Origin: Clostridiaceae bacterium
GTDB lineage: Bacteria; Bacillota; Clostridia; Lachnospirales; Lachnospiraceae
Assembly (NCBI GenBank): GCA_910575585.1
Contig: CAJTGF010000057.1
Coordinates: 1 to 35,457, forward strand
Length of the DNA stretch: 35,457 nucleotides
Direction of reading: 5' to 3'
The position numbers were made by a program, and so were the translations under genes. The notes under the pieces are model-generated. The model worked only from the letters and a program-made list of their open reading frames with translations. It ran no database searches and was not told where the DNA came from. Below, in pieces: positions 8,469 through 16,145 of the stretch (position 1 is its first letter; each line of letters begins with the position of its first letter).

Positions 8469-9548
8469 TTACTCGTCTCCAAAGCAGATGCCGATCAGCT
8501 TTGCTTCTTTTATCATGGAACACTTGGGGTCTACGGTCTTTAACTTGCCTGCCACTTCCTCCAGGGGAACCTTGTCAACCTCCCCGTCTTTTATGCAGAC
8601 CATATACCCGTAGGTTTTGCTCTGGATCAGTTTCGCCGCCGCCGCTCCGACTCTTGTGGAAAGGACACGGTCATAGGGACAGGGCTCTCCGCCTCTCTGC
8701 ATATGGCCCGGAACCGTAACACGGACTTCCTGGCCTGTCAGCTCCTCGATCTGAGCGCCCAGTTCATAGGCCACTGACGGATAGACAACCCCGTTTTTCC
8801 TTTTCTCTTTTAATTCTTTCTTGCTCAGCTTCGCGTCCTCCTTGGAAATGGCTCCTTCCGCCACTGCCAAGATGGAGAAGCGTTTTCCTTTTCGGTTCCT
8901 TTCCTTAAGCGCTTCCACGACTACATTGATATCGTATGGGATCTCCGGGATCAGGATGATGTCCGCCCCTCCGGCGATTCCTGCGTGTAATGTTAAAGAT
9001 CCTACTTTGTGTCCCATAACCTCCACAATGAAAACCCGTCCATGAGAAGCCGCGGTAGTGTGGATGCAGTCAATGGCATTGGTGGCCACATTGACCGCGC
9101 TCTGGAAACCGAAAGTCATCTCCGTGCCCCAAAGGTCATTGTCAATGGTCTTTGGCAGAGATACAACGTTTAAACCTTCTTCTCTTAAAAGGTTGGCGGT
9201 CTTCTGGCTGCCGTTGCCTCCCAGTACTACAAGACATTCCAGTTTCAGCTTTTTGTAAGTATGCTTCATGGCCTCAACTTTATCCAGACCGTTTTCATCA
9301 GGCACCCGCATCAGTTTAAACGGCTGTCTGGACGTACCCAGGATCGTGCCGCCTTCTGTCAGGATCCCGGAAAAATCAGACTGCTTCATCACATGGTAAT
9401 CGGCATAAATAAGTCCTCTGTAGCCGTCCTCAAAACCGATGATCTCCACGTCCTCGCCGTACATCCTGTAAAGTCCTTTTGCAACTCCCCTCATCGTGGC
9501 GTTGAGGCTCTGGCAGTCGCCTCCGCTGGTCAACATTCCTACTCTCAT
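8469..9548 (-). CDS. pfkA: 6-phosphofructokinase, atypical (ATP- or PPi-type unclear)
   Basis: This 359-residue enzyme phosphorylates fructose 6-phosphate in glycolysis. The phosphate-binding start is TSGGDCQSLNATMRG, where classical ATP enzymes have GGDAPGMNA. The donor-specificity positions are mixed: GGNGS (Asn102, Gly103) has the Gly of ATP-dependent enzymes, while PKTIDND (Lys123) has the Lys typical of PPi-dependent or long/mixed-group PFKs. The catalytic TIDND aspartates are present. The phosphoryl donor therefore cannot be settled from sequence. The ATG at 9548 was preferred over a TTG at 9572; GGAAAGG lies upstream. It has its own strong promoter and lies 20 nt before dnaX. Confidence 0.9.
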   Translation of the reverse strand: MRVGMLTSGGDCQSLNATMRGVAKGLYRMYGEDVEIIGFEDGYRGLIYADYHVMKQSDFSGILTEGGTILGTSRQPFKLMRVPDENGLDKVEAMKHTYKKLKLECLVVLGGNGSQKTANLLREEGLNVVSLPKTIDNDLWGTEMTFGFQSAVNVATNAIDCIHTTAASHGRVFIVEVMGHKVGSLTLHAGIAGGADIILIPEIPYDINVVVEALKERNRKGKRFSILAVAEGAISKEDAKLSKKELKEKRKNGVVYPSVAYELGAQIEELTGQEVRVTVPGHMQRGGEPCPYDRVLSTRVGAAAAKLIQSKTYGYMVCIKDGEVDKVPLEEVAGKLKTVDPKCSMIKEAKLIGICFGDE

Positions 9549-9609
9549 GATCTCATCATTCCTTTCCCCCAAAGATATGTTACAACAAAGTTACAAATTC
9601 CATTCTGTA

Positions 9610-9638
9610 ATTATAATACAAAGGTTTTACGGGGGCAA
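9610..9638 (-). promoter_or_regulatory. promoter of the pfkA-dnaX-ybaB-recR operon
   Basis: On the minus strand there is -35 TTGCCC (9633-9638), a 17-nt spacer and consensus -10 TATAAT (9610-9615), about 60 nt before the pfkA ATG. It starts just beyond the SRP RNA terminator. Confidence 0.8.
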
Positions 9639-9658
9639 GGGAAAAGTCTTTTCCTTAA

Positions 9659-9701
9659 CAAAAAACTTCCGGGGGACAAAATCGCTTTTATCTCCCCGGC
9701 T
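9659..9701 (-). terminator. intrinsic terminator of the SRP RNA
   Basis: On the minus strand a GC-rich stem (CCGGGGA paired with TCCCCCGG, one bulged C), extended by an AAAA/TTTT inner helix around a GCG loop, is followed by a run of six T. It lies directly downstream of the SRP RNA 3' end. Confidence 0.8.
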
Positions 9702-9723
9702 GATATGGTTTTTATAAAATTAA

Positions 9724-9990
9724 ATCCGTGCGTCTCACTTTGTACAGATACCACAGACGTTACCTGTGCAGTTAACTCAGTCCAGGCTGCCTCGCGGCAC
9801 ACAGAAGGTTCCGCTTAGTGCTGCTGCATTCCTGCCCTGACACGGTTCACAGAGTTCTGTTGCGCAAGACCCAAACGTCATCGCCACTTACACAGGGCAG
9901 CTCCACAGTAAACTGTCCGGGGTGAGACATCACCCCTGCTAGAGCGGATTGCAGGTACAGGGCACCGCTATCTCCCCGGCTGCACGGAAA
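9724..9990 (-). ncRNA. ffs: signal recognition particle RNA, large bacterial type
   Basis: The minus strand carries the hallmark 5' domain GGTGCCCTGTACCTGC with AATCCGCTCTAGCAGGG, then the apical Ffh-binding helix with GTCAGG, GGAA tetraloop and AGCAGC (about 9808-9845). The 5' CCGTGC (9982-9987) pairs with 3' GCACGG (9726-9731), giving a molecule of about 265 nt, the size of the Bacillus/Clostridium form with an Alu domain. Its position between tadA and dnaX is the conserved Firmicutes location. The ends are estimated from the closing helix. Confidence 0.95.
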
Positions 9991-10014
9991 TTTTATGACT
10001 TAGGTAGCTTGTTA

Positions 10015-10043
10015 AGTATACCCCGGACAGCGGCTTTTGTCAA
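10015..10043 (-). promoter_or_regulatory. promoter of the SRP RNA gene
   Basis: The minus strand has perfect -35 TTGACA (10038-10043), a 17-nt spacer and -10 TATACT (10015-10020). The -35 hexamer overlaps the tadA stop codon (TGA at 10040-10042). Confidence 0.87.
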
Positions 10044-10528
10044 GCTTCCCTTTCCATTTTGCGGCTTAACTCCCTGGCCTGGCGGAGGGCTTTAAAAAAG
10101 TTTTTTAGTAGTCCTGAACATTCTTCGCCCAAAAGCCCTGCCTCTGTTTCCACCTGATGATTAAAACCCGGCTGATGGAGCATATCCAGCACGGAGCCTG
10201 CGCACCCGGCTTTTGGATTCATGCACCCCATGACTACTTTGGGGATGCGGGCCTGGATTATGGCTCCCGCGCACATGGGACACGGCTCTAAAGTCACATA
10301 CATGGTACAGCCTTCCAGCCGCCAGTCGCCTATTTTTTTGCACGCTTTGCGAATGGCGGCGATCTCCGCGTGCGCCAGCACGTTTTTATCCACGATCCTC
10401 CGATTGTACCCCCTGGCAATGATCTTCTCTTCATAAACAATGACGCAGCCAATGGGGACCTCGTTGAGGGCGGCAGCTTTCTTTGCCTGCCGGATGGCTT
10501 CTTTCATATACTTTTCTTCTGTTGTCAT
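10040..10528 (-). CDS. tadA: tRNA-specific adenosine deaminase TadA
   Basis: TadA converts the wobble adenosine 34 of tRNA-Arg(ACG) to inosine in the cytoplasm. The 162-residue protein has the zinc deaminase signature: His53-Ala-Glu55 (metal ligand and proton shuttle) and Pro-Cys83-x-x-Cys86. The N-terminal MxxAIRQAKKA helix and the EVPIGCVIV strand are family typical. AGAGGG lies upstream of the ATG. A likely promoter, -35 TTTTCA (10588-10593) with -10 TATACT (10565-10570) and a 17-nt spacer, lies before it. Neighbouring the SRP RNA and dnaX is the usual Firmicutes arrangement and supports TadA over other deaminases. Confidence 0.95.
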   Translation of the reverse strand: MTTEEKYMKEAIRQAKKAAALNEVPIGCVIVYEEKIIARGYNRRIVDKNVLAHAEIAAIRKACKKIGDWRLEGCTMYVTLEPCPMCAGAIIQARIPKVVMGCMNPKAGCAGSVLDMLHQPGFNHQVETEAGLLGEECSGLLKNFFKALRQARELSRKMEREA

Positions 10529-10564
10529 ACAGGATCCCTCTTTTAGTGATAATCTGTTTCCTTA

Positions 10565-10593
10565 AGTATAACCGAAAACTTTAAAAATGAAAA
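10565..10593 (-). promoter_or_regulatory. probable promoter of tadA
   Basis: The minus strand has -35 TTTTCA (10588-10593), a 17-nt spacer and -10 TATACT (10565-10570), 37 nt before the tadA start codon. The -35 box is only a partial match. Confidence 0.55.
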
Positions 10594-10619
10594 CGGCCAG
10601 CAAACAGATCTTTTCTCTG

Positions 10620-12776
10620 TCACGATCCCAGACGGATATCCGTATACCAGTATCCGAAACGGTCGTCGCCTGTGGGCTGCGTTTTGGACAGGACAAAGTT
10701 GGGGAACCCGAACATTGCCGCCATGTACTTTTCGTTGCTGTAGTAATGGCCTGGAACTCCCAGCAGATATCTGGGACGCCCTTTTGGATTGTTCAGCCTG
10801 GCAAATATGAGATACCGGTGACTGTAGTATCCGTGGAGAAGAAAACTGTTGTTTCCATACCCCCATGTTTCCCTTGGGAGAAGGCCGATATCCTGAGGCT
10901 TAATGGTTAGGATCTCGCACCCGCCATTGTAATCAAACGCCTGTATTTTGGGGTAGATTTTATAAAACCGCTGCCATACATGATCGATCTTAGGCTCATC
11001 CTCCAAAACATTGGCTTCCGGCCCGATGGTCTCGGCGGGACGGTTCTGGCCGTTGGATGAGGCTTCGTTTTGCACAGCCGACAGCGTCTGGCCCTGGCCG
11101 GCGGCCTTGGAGGGATTCTGACCATATGCCTGCTGCGGATCCCGGTCAGAAGCCCGGGATTGGTTTTCCATGGGAGACGGCGGCGGTGTCTGGCCTGGGG
11201 CCTGGGGCTGGTTGTGTCCTTTATCCTGCTGCGGATTTTCAACGGCGGCCTGGGGCTGGTTGTGCATGGCAGTTTGCGGCGAAGTCTGGCCGACAGCCTG
11301 TGCCTGGTTCTGCGCCGAAGGCAGCGGCGGTGTCTGATTCTGCATCGAAGATGACGGCCAAGTCTGGCCAATCCCCTGTGCCTGGTTCTCCATAGAAGAC
11401 GGCTGCAGTTGATTCTGCGCCGCGGACGAACGCTGCCTCCACGCTGCAGCCCCTGGCTGGCTCTGACCTGCCGTTTGCGGCTGTCCCTGACTGCCGGCTT
11501 GGGACTGTTCCTGGCTTGCTGCCTGCGGCTCCCCCTGACCGTCTGTTTGGGGCTGGACAGGAGGTAATATCATCTCCTCCTGACTCTGCTCTGCCCCCTG
11601 CCTGGGCTGCGGCATCATCCCTGTTTCCATCTCATTGGCCGCAGGCGCCTGCCAGCCGGGATCAAAACCTCCATTACCTGGCTGCATCTGACCGGATACA
11701 TCCATCTCCTGGATCTCTGGCGGCATCCGAAAACCAGCCTGACCCATTCTTATATCATTCATCTGACGGCCCTGCCCCGAACGGTTTTGTCTATTGGGCC
11801 GGGCAAACCAGTTAGGCGGAAACAACATTCCCGTCTGTCCCCACTGATTCGGCCGCATAGGCTGGGACTGGGGCATTGACTGCATGTGTAACTGCCGTTT
11901 TTGTTCCTGCCTGTCAGAATTTTCCGGTTTCGGAATATCTCCGTCTGTTTCCGGCTCTCGCTTTGCGTCCGGCTCGGCATCCATGGATCCCGTTTCTTTT
12001 GGATCTGCGTTTTCGTCTGCGGATCCGTCAAAAGTTTCCGGCTCGCTTTCCACACCGTCCAGATGTTCCGGTGCAGCTGTGGGACTCTCCCCATTTTCCT
12101 TTTCAGGTTCCCGGTCCTCTTCCCGGTTTTCCCTGTCCGGATCCGCTGTCTTCAGCTCTTTTCCTATAGGCAGCACTTCCATGGGCCGTATCTCCATGAC
12201 TCCCATGTCAGCAGGGCGCAGTATTTCCCGTTCCGTCAGTTTTGCCGGCGGGATCACCGAAGAAAGCGACGGTATCTCTTCCTGATTCTGGCTCTCCTCT
12301 TCCATGCGGCTCTGAGCCTCGATCTCCGCCTCCACCGCCTTGGCCACCGAGCCTTCTACCGGCTCCTCCTTCTCCACCCGCTCCGAAGTAGCGCCCTCAA
12401 GCACCACCTCCGCGGCATGAGCCACCGCATCTTCCCAGATGGTCGTGTAGCACTGCCATGAATCTGACAGATTATGGACCGTAAGGCCATAGCACTGGTC
12501 AATGCCGTGACCGGAGCCGGCTACATTGGTCACACCTACCACAGCCCGAAACTCCCCTGCTCCGTTTCTGATAAAAATCCTTCCTACCAGTATCTCCTCG
12601 GACCCGGACAGGAGATAGACTCCCGTATCCTGGCTTCCGATATATACGTTTCTTACGTTGACCTGGATCTTGCACTGTCCGTTCCTCACTTCCAGCTTCG
12701 CAAAACCCACATTTTTTCCTTTTATTCCGCCCTCGTAAGCATATATGTACGAAATCAGTCTGCGATAATTAGACAT
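10620..12776 (-). CDS. DUF6128-type protein with Gln/Pro-rich linker
   Basis: This 718-residue protein of unknown function has three parts. Residues 1 to about 140 form a folded beta-rich domain (ISYIYAYEGGIKGKNVGFAK onward). Residues about 140-585 are low complexity: first acidic, then rich in Gln, Pro, Asn, Met and Ala with repeated SQ/NQ-x-QA motifs. The last 130 residues (WQRFYKIYPKIQAFD, GLLPRETWGYGNNSFLLHGY, FGYWYTDIRLG) look like the C-terminal domain I remember as DUF6128, largely confined to Lachnospiraceae. There is no signal peptide or membrane segment. The RBS is GGGGTG. It lies upstream of tadA on the same strand but 91 nt away, so it is probably its own transcription unit. The family name is from memory. 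Confidence 0.7.
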   Translation of the reverse strand: MSNYRRLISYIYAYEGGIKGKNVGFAKLEVRNGQCKIQVNVRNVYIGSQDTGVYLLSGSEEILVGRIFIRNGAGEFRAVVGVTNVAGSGHGIDQCYGLTVHNLSDSWQCYTTIWEDAVAHAAEVVLEGATSERVEKEEPVEGSVAKAVEAEIEAQSRMEEESQNQEEIPSLSSVIPPAKLTEREILRPADMGVMEIRPMEVLPIGKELKTADPDRENREEDREPEKENGESPTAAPEHLDGVESEPETFDGSADENADPKETGSMDAEPDAKREPETDGDIPKPENSDRQEQKRQLHMQSMPQSQPMRPNQWGQTGMLFPPNWFARPNRQNRSGQGRQMNDIRMGQAGFRMPPEIQEMDVSGQMQPGNGGFDPGWQAPAANEMETGMMPQPRQGAEQSQEEMILPPVQPQTDGQGEPQAASQEQSQAGSQGQPQTAGQSQPGAAAWRQRSSAAQNQLQPSSMENQAQGIGQTWPSSSMQNQTPPLPSAQNQAQAVGQTSPQTAMHNQPQAAVENPQQDKGHNQPQAPGQTPPPSPMENQSRASDRDPQQAYGQNPSKAAGQGQTLSAVQNEASSNGQNRPAETIGPEANVLEDEPKIDHVWQRFYKIYPKIQAFDYNGGCEILTIKPQDIGLLPRETWGYGNNSFLLHGYYSHRYLIFARLNNPKGRPRYLLGVPGHYYSNEKYMAAMFGFPNFVLSKTQPTGDDRFGYWYTDIRLGS

Positions 12777-12815
12777 ATGATCACCCCTTTAGTTAATATT
12801 CTATGTAAATACCCA

Positions 12816-12844
12816 TTGAAAGTATGACATAAAAATGTTATCCT
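12816..12844 (+). promoter_or_regulatory. promoter of nagB
   Basis: There is -35 TTGAAA (12816-12821), a 17-nt spacer and -10 TATCCT (12839-12844), 42 nt before the nagB ATG. It lies in the short divergent region shared with the DUF6128-type gene. Confidence 0.65.
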
Positions 12845-12886
12845 ATATCATGAAGGCATAGAAAAATTTTTATGGAGGTAATTACT

Positions 12887-13618
12887 ATGAGGGTGTACCA
12901 GGTAAAAGATTATGACGCCATGAGCAGAAAGGCCGCCAATGTTATTTCCGCCCAGGTGATCATGAAACCTGACTGTGTGCTGGGACTGGCAACCGGTTCC
13001 TCCCCGCTGGGAACCTACAAACAGCTGATCGAGTGGTGCAGCAACGGCGATCTGGATTTTTCCCAGGTAAAATCCGTGAATCTGGACGAATACAAAGGAC
13101 TTCCCAGAGACAATGACCAGAGCTACTACTACTTTATGTATAACAACCTGTTTAAACATATCAATATCGATGTTGACAATACCAATGTTCCCAATGGCAT
13201 GGAACCGGATGCGGAAAAGGAATGTCTGCGGTATGAGAACGTGATCGCCTCTTTAGGCGGCGTTGACCTGCAGCTTCTGGGCCTGGGCCGCAATGGCCAT
13301 ATCGGTTTCAACGAGCCGGACGACACCTTTGGAAACATCACCCACTGCGTAAATCTGACGGAAAGCACCATCGACGCCAACAAGAGATTTTTCGCCAGCG
13401 CCGATGATGTTCCCAGGCAGGCATACACCATGGGTATCGGCACCATCATGAAAGCAAAGAAGATCCTGCTGATCGTCAGCGGTGAGGATAAGGCGGACGC
13501 TCTGGCCAAAGCGGTGTACGGTCCTGTGACGCCCCAGCTTCCGGCTTCCATCCTTCAGCTCCACAATGATGTAGTGGTGGTGGCTGATGAGGCGGCTTGC
13601 TCTAAGATGCCCAAATAA
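12887..13618 (+). CDS. nagB: glucosamine-6-phosphate deaminase
   Basis: NagB isomerises and deaminates glucosamine 6-phosphate to fructose 6-phosphate and ammonia, feeding amino sugars into glycolysis. The 243 residues match Bacillus-type NagB. Visible motifs are GLATGSSPLGTY (phosphate binding), VNLDEY with catalytic Asp67, and GLGRNGHIGFNEP with His138 and Glu143, which form the catalytic triad known from Bacillus NagB. I chose the ATG at 12887 because GGAGGT lies 9 nt upstream; an earlier in-frame ATG at 12872 overlaps that RBS. It is a single-gene unit with its own promoter and terminator. Confidence 0.96.
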   Translation: MRVYQVKDYDAMSRKAANVISAQVIMKPDCVLGLATGSSPLGTYKQLIEWCSNGDLDFSQVKSVNLDEYKGLPRDNDQSYYYFMYNNLFKHINIDVDNTNVPNGMEPDAEKECLRYENVIASLGGVDLQLLGLGRNGHIGFNEPDDTFGNITHCVNLTESTIDANKRFFASADDVPRQAYTMGIGTIMKAKKILLIVSGEDKADALAKAVYGPVTPQLPASILQLHNDVVVVADEAACSKMPK

Positions 13619-13637
13619 ATCATTTACCAACATAAAA

Positions 13638-13679
13638 AGATGCGTATCTCCTGGCCGGCAAAGCCAGGGATACGCATCT
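13638..13679. terminator. bidirectional terminator between nagB and rsmA
   Basis: Eleven-bp outer arms (AGATGCGTATC / GATACGCATCT) and an inner CCTGGC/GCCAGG stem form a strong hairpin. T-runs follow on both strands: TTATTTTT on plus and TTTTTATG on minus. It serves both convergent genes. Confidence 0.93.
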
Positions 13680-13680
13680 C

Positions 13681-14574
13681 TTATTTTTCCTTCTTCTCAT
13701 AAGCATCAAACCAGTCAGCCAGCCGCGCAAACTGCTCCAACGTCAAAGCCTCTCCCCTGACAGACGGCCCCAGTCCCAGACTCTCTATGGCAGCTGCGAT
13801 CACTTCCCTGGAATAAGACAATTCCGGGGAATTATTTAAACCATTCTGTAAGGTCTTTCTTCTCTGATTAAAGGATGCCCGGATCAAACGAAACATAAGC
13901 GCCGGATTTTCGGTCTGCGCCGGAGGTCTGCGGTGCCTGGAAAGACGGATCACCGCGGAACCTACGCCTGGGCGCGGAATAAAACAATTAGGCGGCACAT
14001 TGGCCGCAAGATACGGCTGGGCATAATACTGCACGGCCAGGGACAAAGCTCCATAATCTTTGCTGCCCGGCCCCGCCTGCATCCGCTGGGCCACTTCCTT
14101 TTGGACCATCACCGTAAGATTGTCAATGGGTACCTGGCTTTCAAACAGTCCCATGATAATGGGTGTGGTGATATAGTAGGGAAGATTGGCCACCACCTTA
14201 ATGGGAGCGCCCTGGTTATATTCATCTACCAGCCCGGGAATGTCCATTTTCAAAATATCCTGGTTGATAACCGTGATATTGTGGTATTCTTTCAGCGTTT
14301 CTTCCAAAATAGGAATCAGATTCTTGTCAATCTCCACCGCTATCACATGGCGGGCGCTTTCGGCCAGACGCTGGGTCATGGTGCCGATCCCAGGACCTAT
14401 CTCCAGAACACAGTCCCCGTCCGTGATCTGAGCCGCGGTGATGATCTTATCCAGAACATGGGGGTCGATCAAGAAGTTCTGCCCGAATTTTTTCTGAAAC
14501 GCAAACTGATGCCTTTTTATGACTTCAATGGTATTTTGAGGGTTTCCCAAGAGACTTTTTTTCGTCTGTTCCAT
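13681..14574 (-). CDS. rsmA: 16S rRNA dimethyladenosine transferase (KsgA/RsmA)
   Basis: RsmA uses S-adenosylmethionine to dimethylate two adjacent adenosines in the 3' terminal helix of 16S rRNA. The 297-residue protein carries FGQNFLIDPHVLDKI, the SAM-binding loop LEIGPGIGTMTQ, the acidic VEIDKNL, and the adenine-binding NLPYYITTPI motif (family NLPY). The C-terminal helical domain has the RxxFNQRRKTLQN sequence. The ATG lies 3 nt after the tatD stop, with the RBS (AAAGGA) inside the tatD end, so translation is probably coupled. tatD - rsmA is a common Firmicutes pair. Confidence 0.96.
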   Translation of the reverse strand: MEQTKKSLLGNPQNTIEVIKRHQFAFQKKFGQNFLIDPHVLDKIITAAQITDGDCVLEIGPGIGTMTQRLAESARHVIAVEIDKNLIPILEETLKEYHNITVINQDILKMDIPGLVDEYNQGAPIKVVANLPYYITTPIIMGLFESQVPIDNLTVMVQKEVAQRMQAGPGSKDYGALSLAVQYYAQPYLAANVPPNCFIPRPGVGSAVIRLSRHRRPPAQTENPALMFRLIRASFNQRRKTLQNGLNNSPELSYSREVIAAAIESLGLGPSVRGEALTLEQFARLADWFDAYEKKEK

Positions 14575-14577
14575 AAA

Positions 14578-15363
14578 CTACAGAATCCTTTCCTGGTCAT
14601 GAATATGGTACATGGCTTTGGCATTGGCGCTGGTGACAGCGATCACCTCTTCCTCGGAAATGCCTTTTATCTGGCTGACCGCTTTTACTACATAGGGCAG
14701 ATTGAGGGAGGAATTTCGTTTTCCCCGAAAAGGTTCCGGCGCCAGATACGGACAGTCTGTCTCCAATACCATACGGTCCATAGGCATGTACGCCACCACC
14801 TCTTTCAGTTTTTTGCTGTTCTTAAACGTCACCACGCCTCCGATCCCCAGGTAAAACCCCATATCCAGGTATTCCCTGGCCTGTTCCGCCCCATAGGAAA
14901 AACAGTGGATAACGCCTCCTATATCCCCGGCTTTCTCGCCTTTTAAGATCTCCAGAGTATCCTTTGCCGCGTCCCGGCTGTGGATGACCGTCACCAGGCC
15001 CGTCTGCCTGGCAAGGTCCAGCTGCCGGATGAACCAGTGCTTTTGTATGTCCCGTTCAGGTTCATCCCAGTAATAATCCAGACCGATCTCACCGATAGCC
15101 ACCACTTTAGGCTGCTTTGCCGCTTCCCGAAGCCAGTCCATAAGAGGTTCTGTCATCTCTTTCGTCTCGCTGGGGTGTACGCCTACGGCTCCGTAGATAT
15201 AGGGATAGCGTTTCATCAGGTCCAGTGTGTTTTTAGTGGTCCGGATACTGGCTCCTATGTTCACGGCCAAAGCAATGCCGCAAGAAGGCAGCTGCTCCAA
15301 AAGCGTATCTCTGTCTTCGTCAAACGCTTCATCATCATAATGGGCATGGGTATCAATGATCAT
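14578..15363 (-). CDS. TatD family metal-dependent hydrolase
   Basis: This is a 261-residue TIM-barrel hydrolase of the TatD family, whose members are metal-dependent deoxyribonucleases. The N-terminal metal motif is DTHAHYDD, and EIGLDYYWD, VIHSRDAAKDTLEIL, IHCFSYGAEQA and LETDCPYLAPEPFRGKRN are all family blocks with the expected His, Glu and Asp ligands. AGAGGA precedes the ATG. It sits between metG/traX-like and rsmA; metG - tatD - rsmA is a familiar Firmicutes order. The physiological substrate is not known. Confidence 0.95.
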   Translation of the reverse strand: MIIDTHAHYDDEAFDEDRDTLLEQLPSCGIALAVNIGASIRTTKNTLDLMKRYPYIYGAVGVHPSETKEMTEPLMDWLREAAKQPKVVAIGEIGLDYYWDEPERDIQKHWFIRQLDLARQTGLVTVIHSRDAAKDTLEILKGEKAGDIGGVIHCFSYGAEQAREYLDMGFYLGIGGVVTFKNSKKLKEVVAYMPMDRMVLETDCPYLAPEPFRGKRNSSLNLPYVVKAVSQIKGISEEEVIAVTSANAKAMYHIHDQERIL

Positions 15364-15417
15364 GGAAATAATCCTCTTTTCCTTTCCTGAAAATGCGAGT
15401 CCGCCATTTATGGGACG

Positions 15418-16134
15418 CTACGGCAAAATCATCCGGATCCCTGTCAGCGCCAGCAGATGGACGGGATAAAACAGATAGAAAAACCATTTCCACCTTTTAT
15501 CTCCCCTTTTTCCGTTGTACATCCGGATCGGGATGAAGGCCAGAGGGGCAGTGACCTCCCAGGCCAAAGCTATGCTGCCTAAAATTGTCTGCTTCCGGAT
15601 ATTGCTGCGGCAGTAATACAGCAATACGATAAAAAACACCCCGAACGCGCCGTAGTCTGTTTTTAACACCTGTGCCAGGCCGCAGCACAGCACAGCCGCC
15701 CCGGCCTGTTTCCAGGGGATCGTCTCCTTCTCGTACCGACGGATCGCTCCTATGGCCCCAAGGCCCAGTAACAGGGTAAAGTATACATTTTGATACCGCG
15801 GATAAAACCAGGTGTTAAACGCGGCCATATCAAACGGCGCTTCCGACAACAGGGCGAACAAAAAAAGTCTCCAAGCGTATCGTTTCCAATCCTTTGTGTG
15901 GACAAATCCCTCCACGATCTGATAACAGAAAATAGGAAAGGCAAGCCTGCCGATCAGACGCAGCGCCACATCCACCTTCCACCACATGGCAATATATGGG
16001 GAAGTCTGGGCTGCCATCAGATGGAAAGGGCCGCCAAGGATCCTGTTTTCGATCAGCACCAACGCTCCGTGATCAATGAGCATGGCGATAATGGCGACCC
16101 ATTTTAATCCATTGCTGTTAAGACGCTTTGGCAT
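15418..16134 (-). CDS. TraX family membrane protein
   Basis: This 238-residue integral membrane protein resembles the TraX family (named after F-plasmid TraX, which acetylates pilin), common in Firmicutes chromosomes with unknown substrate. The motif ALRLIGRLAFPIFCYQIVEG followed by FVHTKDWKRYAWRLFLFALL and SEAPFDMA is characteristic. About six to seven hydrophobic segments are visible. The start is uncertain: the ATG at 16134 is 11 nt after the metG stop and lacks a clear RBS, while an in-frame TTG at 16152 overlaps the metG end. Either way translation likely depends on metG. The gene is an insertion between metG and tatD. Confidence 0.78.
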   Translation of the reverse strand: MPKRLNSNGLKWVAIIAMLIDHGALVLIENRILGGPFHLMAAQTSPYIAMWWKVDVALRLIGRLAFPIFCYQIVEGFVHTKDWKRYAWRLFLFALLSEAPFDMAAFNTWFYPRYQNVYFTLLLGLGAIGAIRRYEKETIPWKQAGAAVLCCGLAQVLKTDYGAFGVFFIVLLYYCRSNIRKQTILGSIALAWEVTAPLAFIPIRMYNGKRGDKRWKWFFYLFYPVHLLALTGIRMILP

Positions 16135-16145
16135 ACGGCTGTTGG

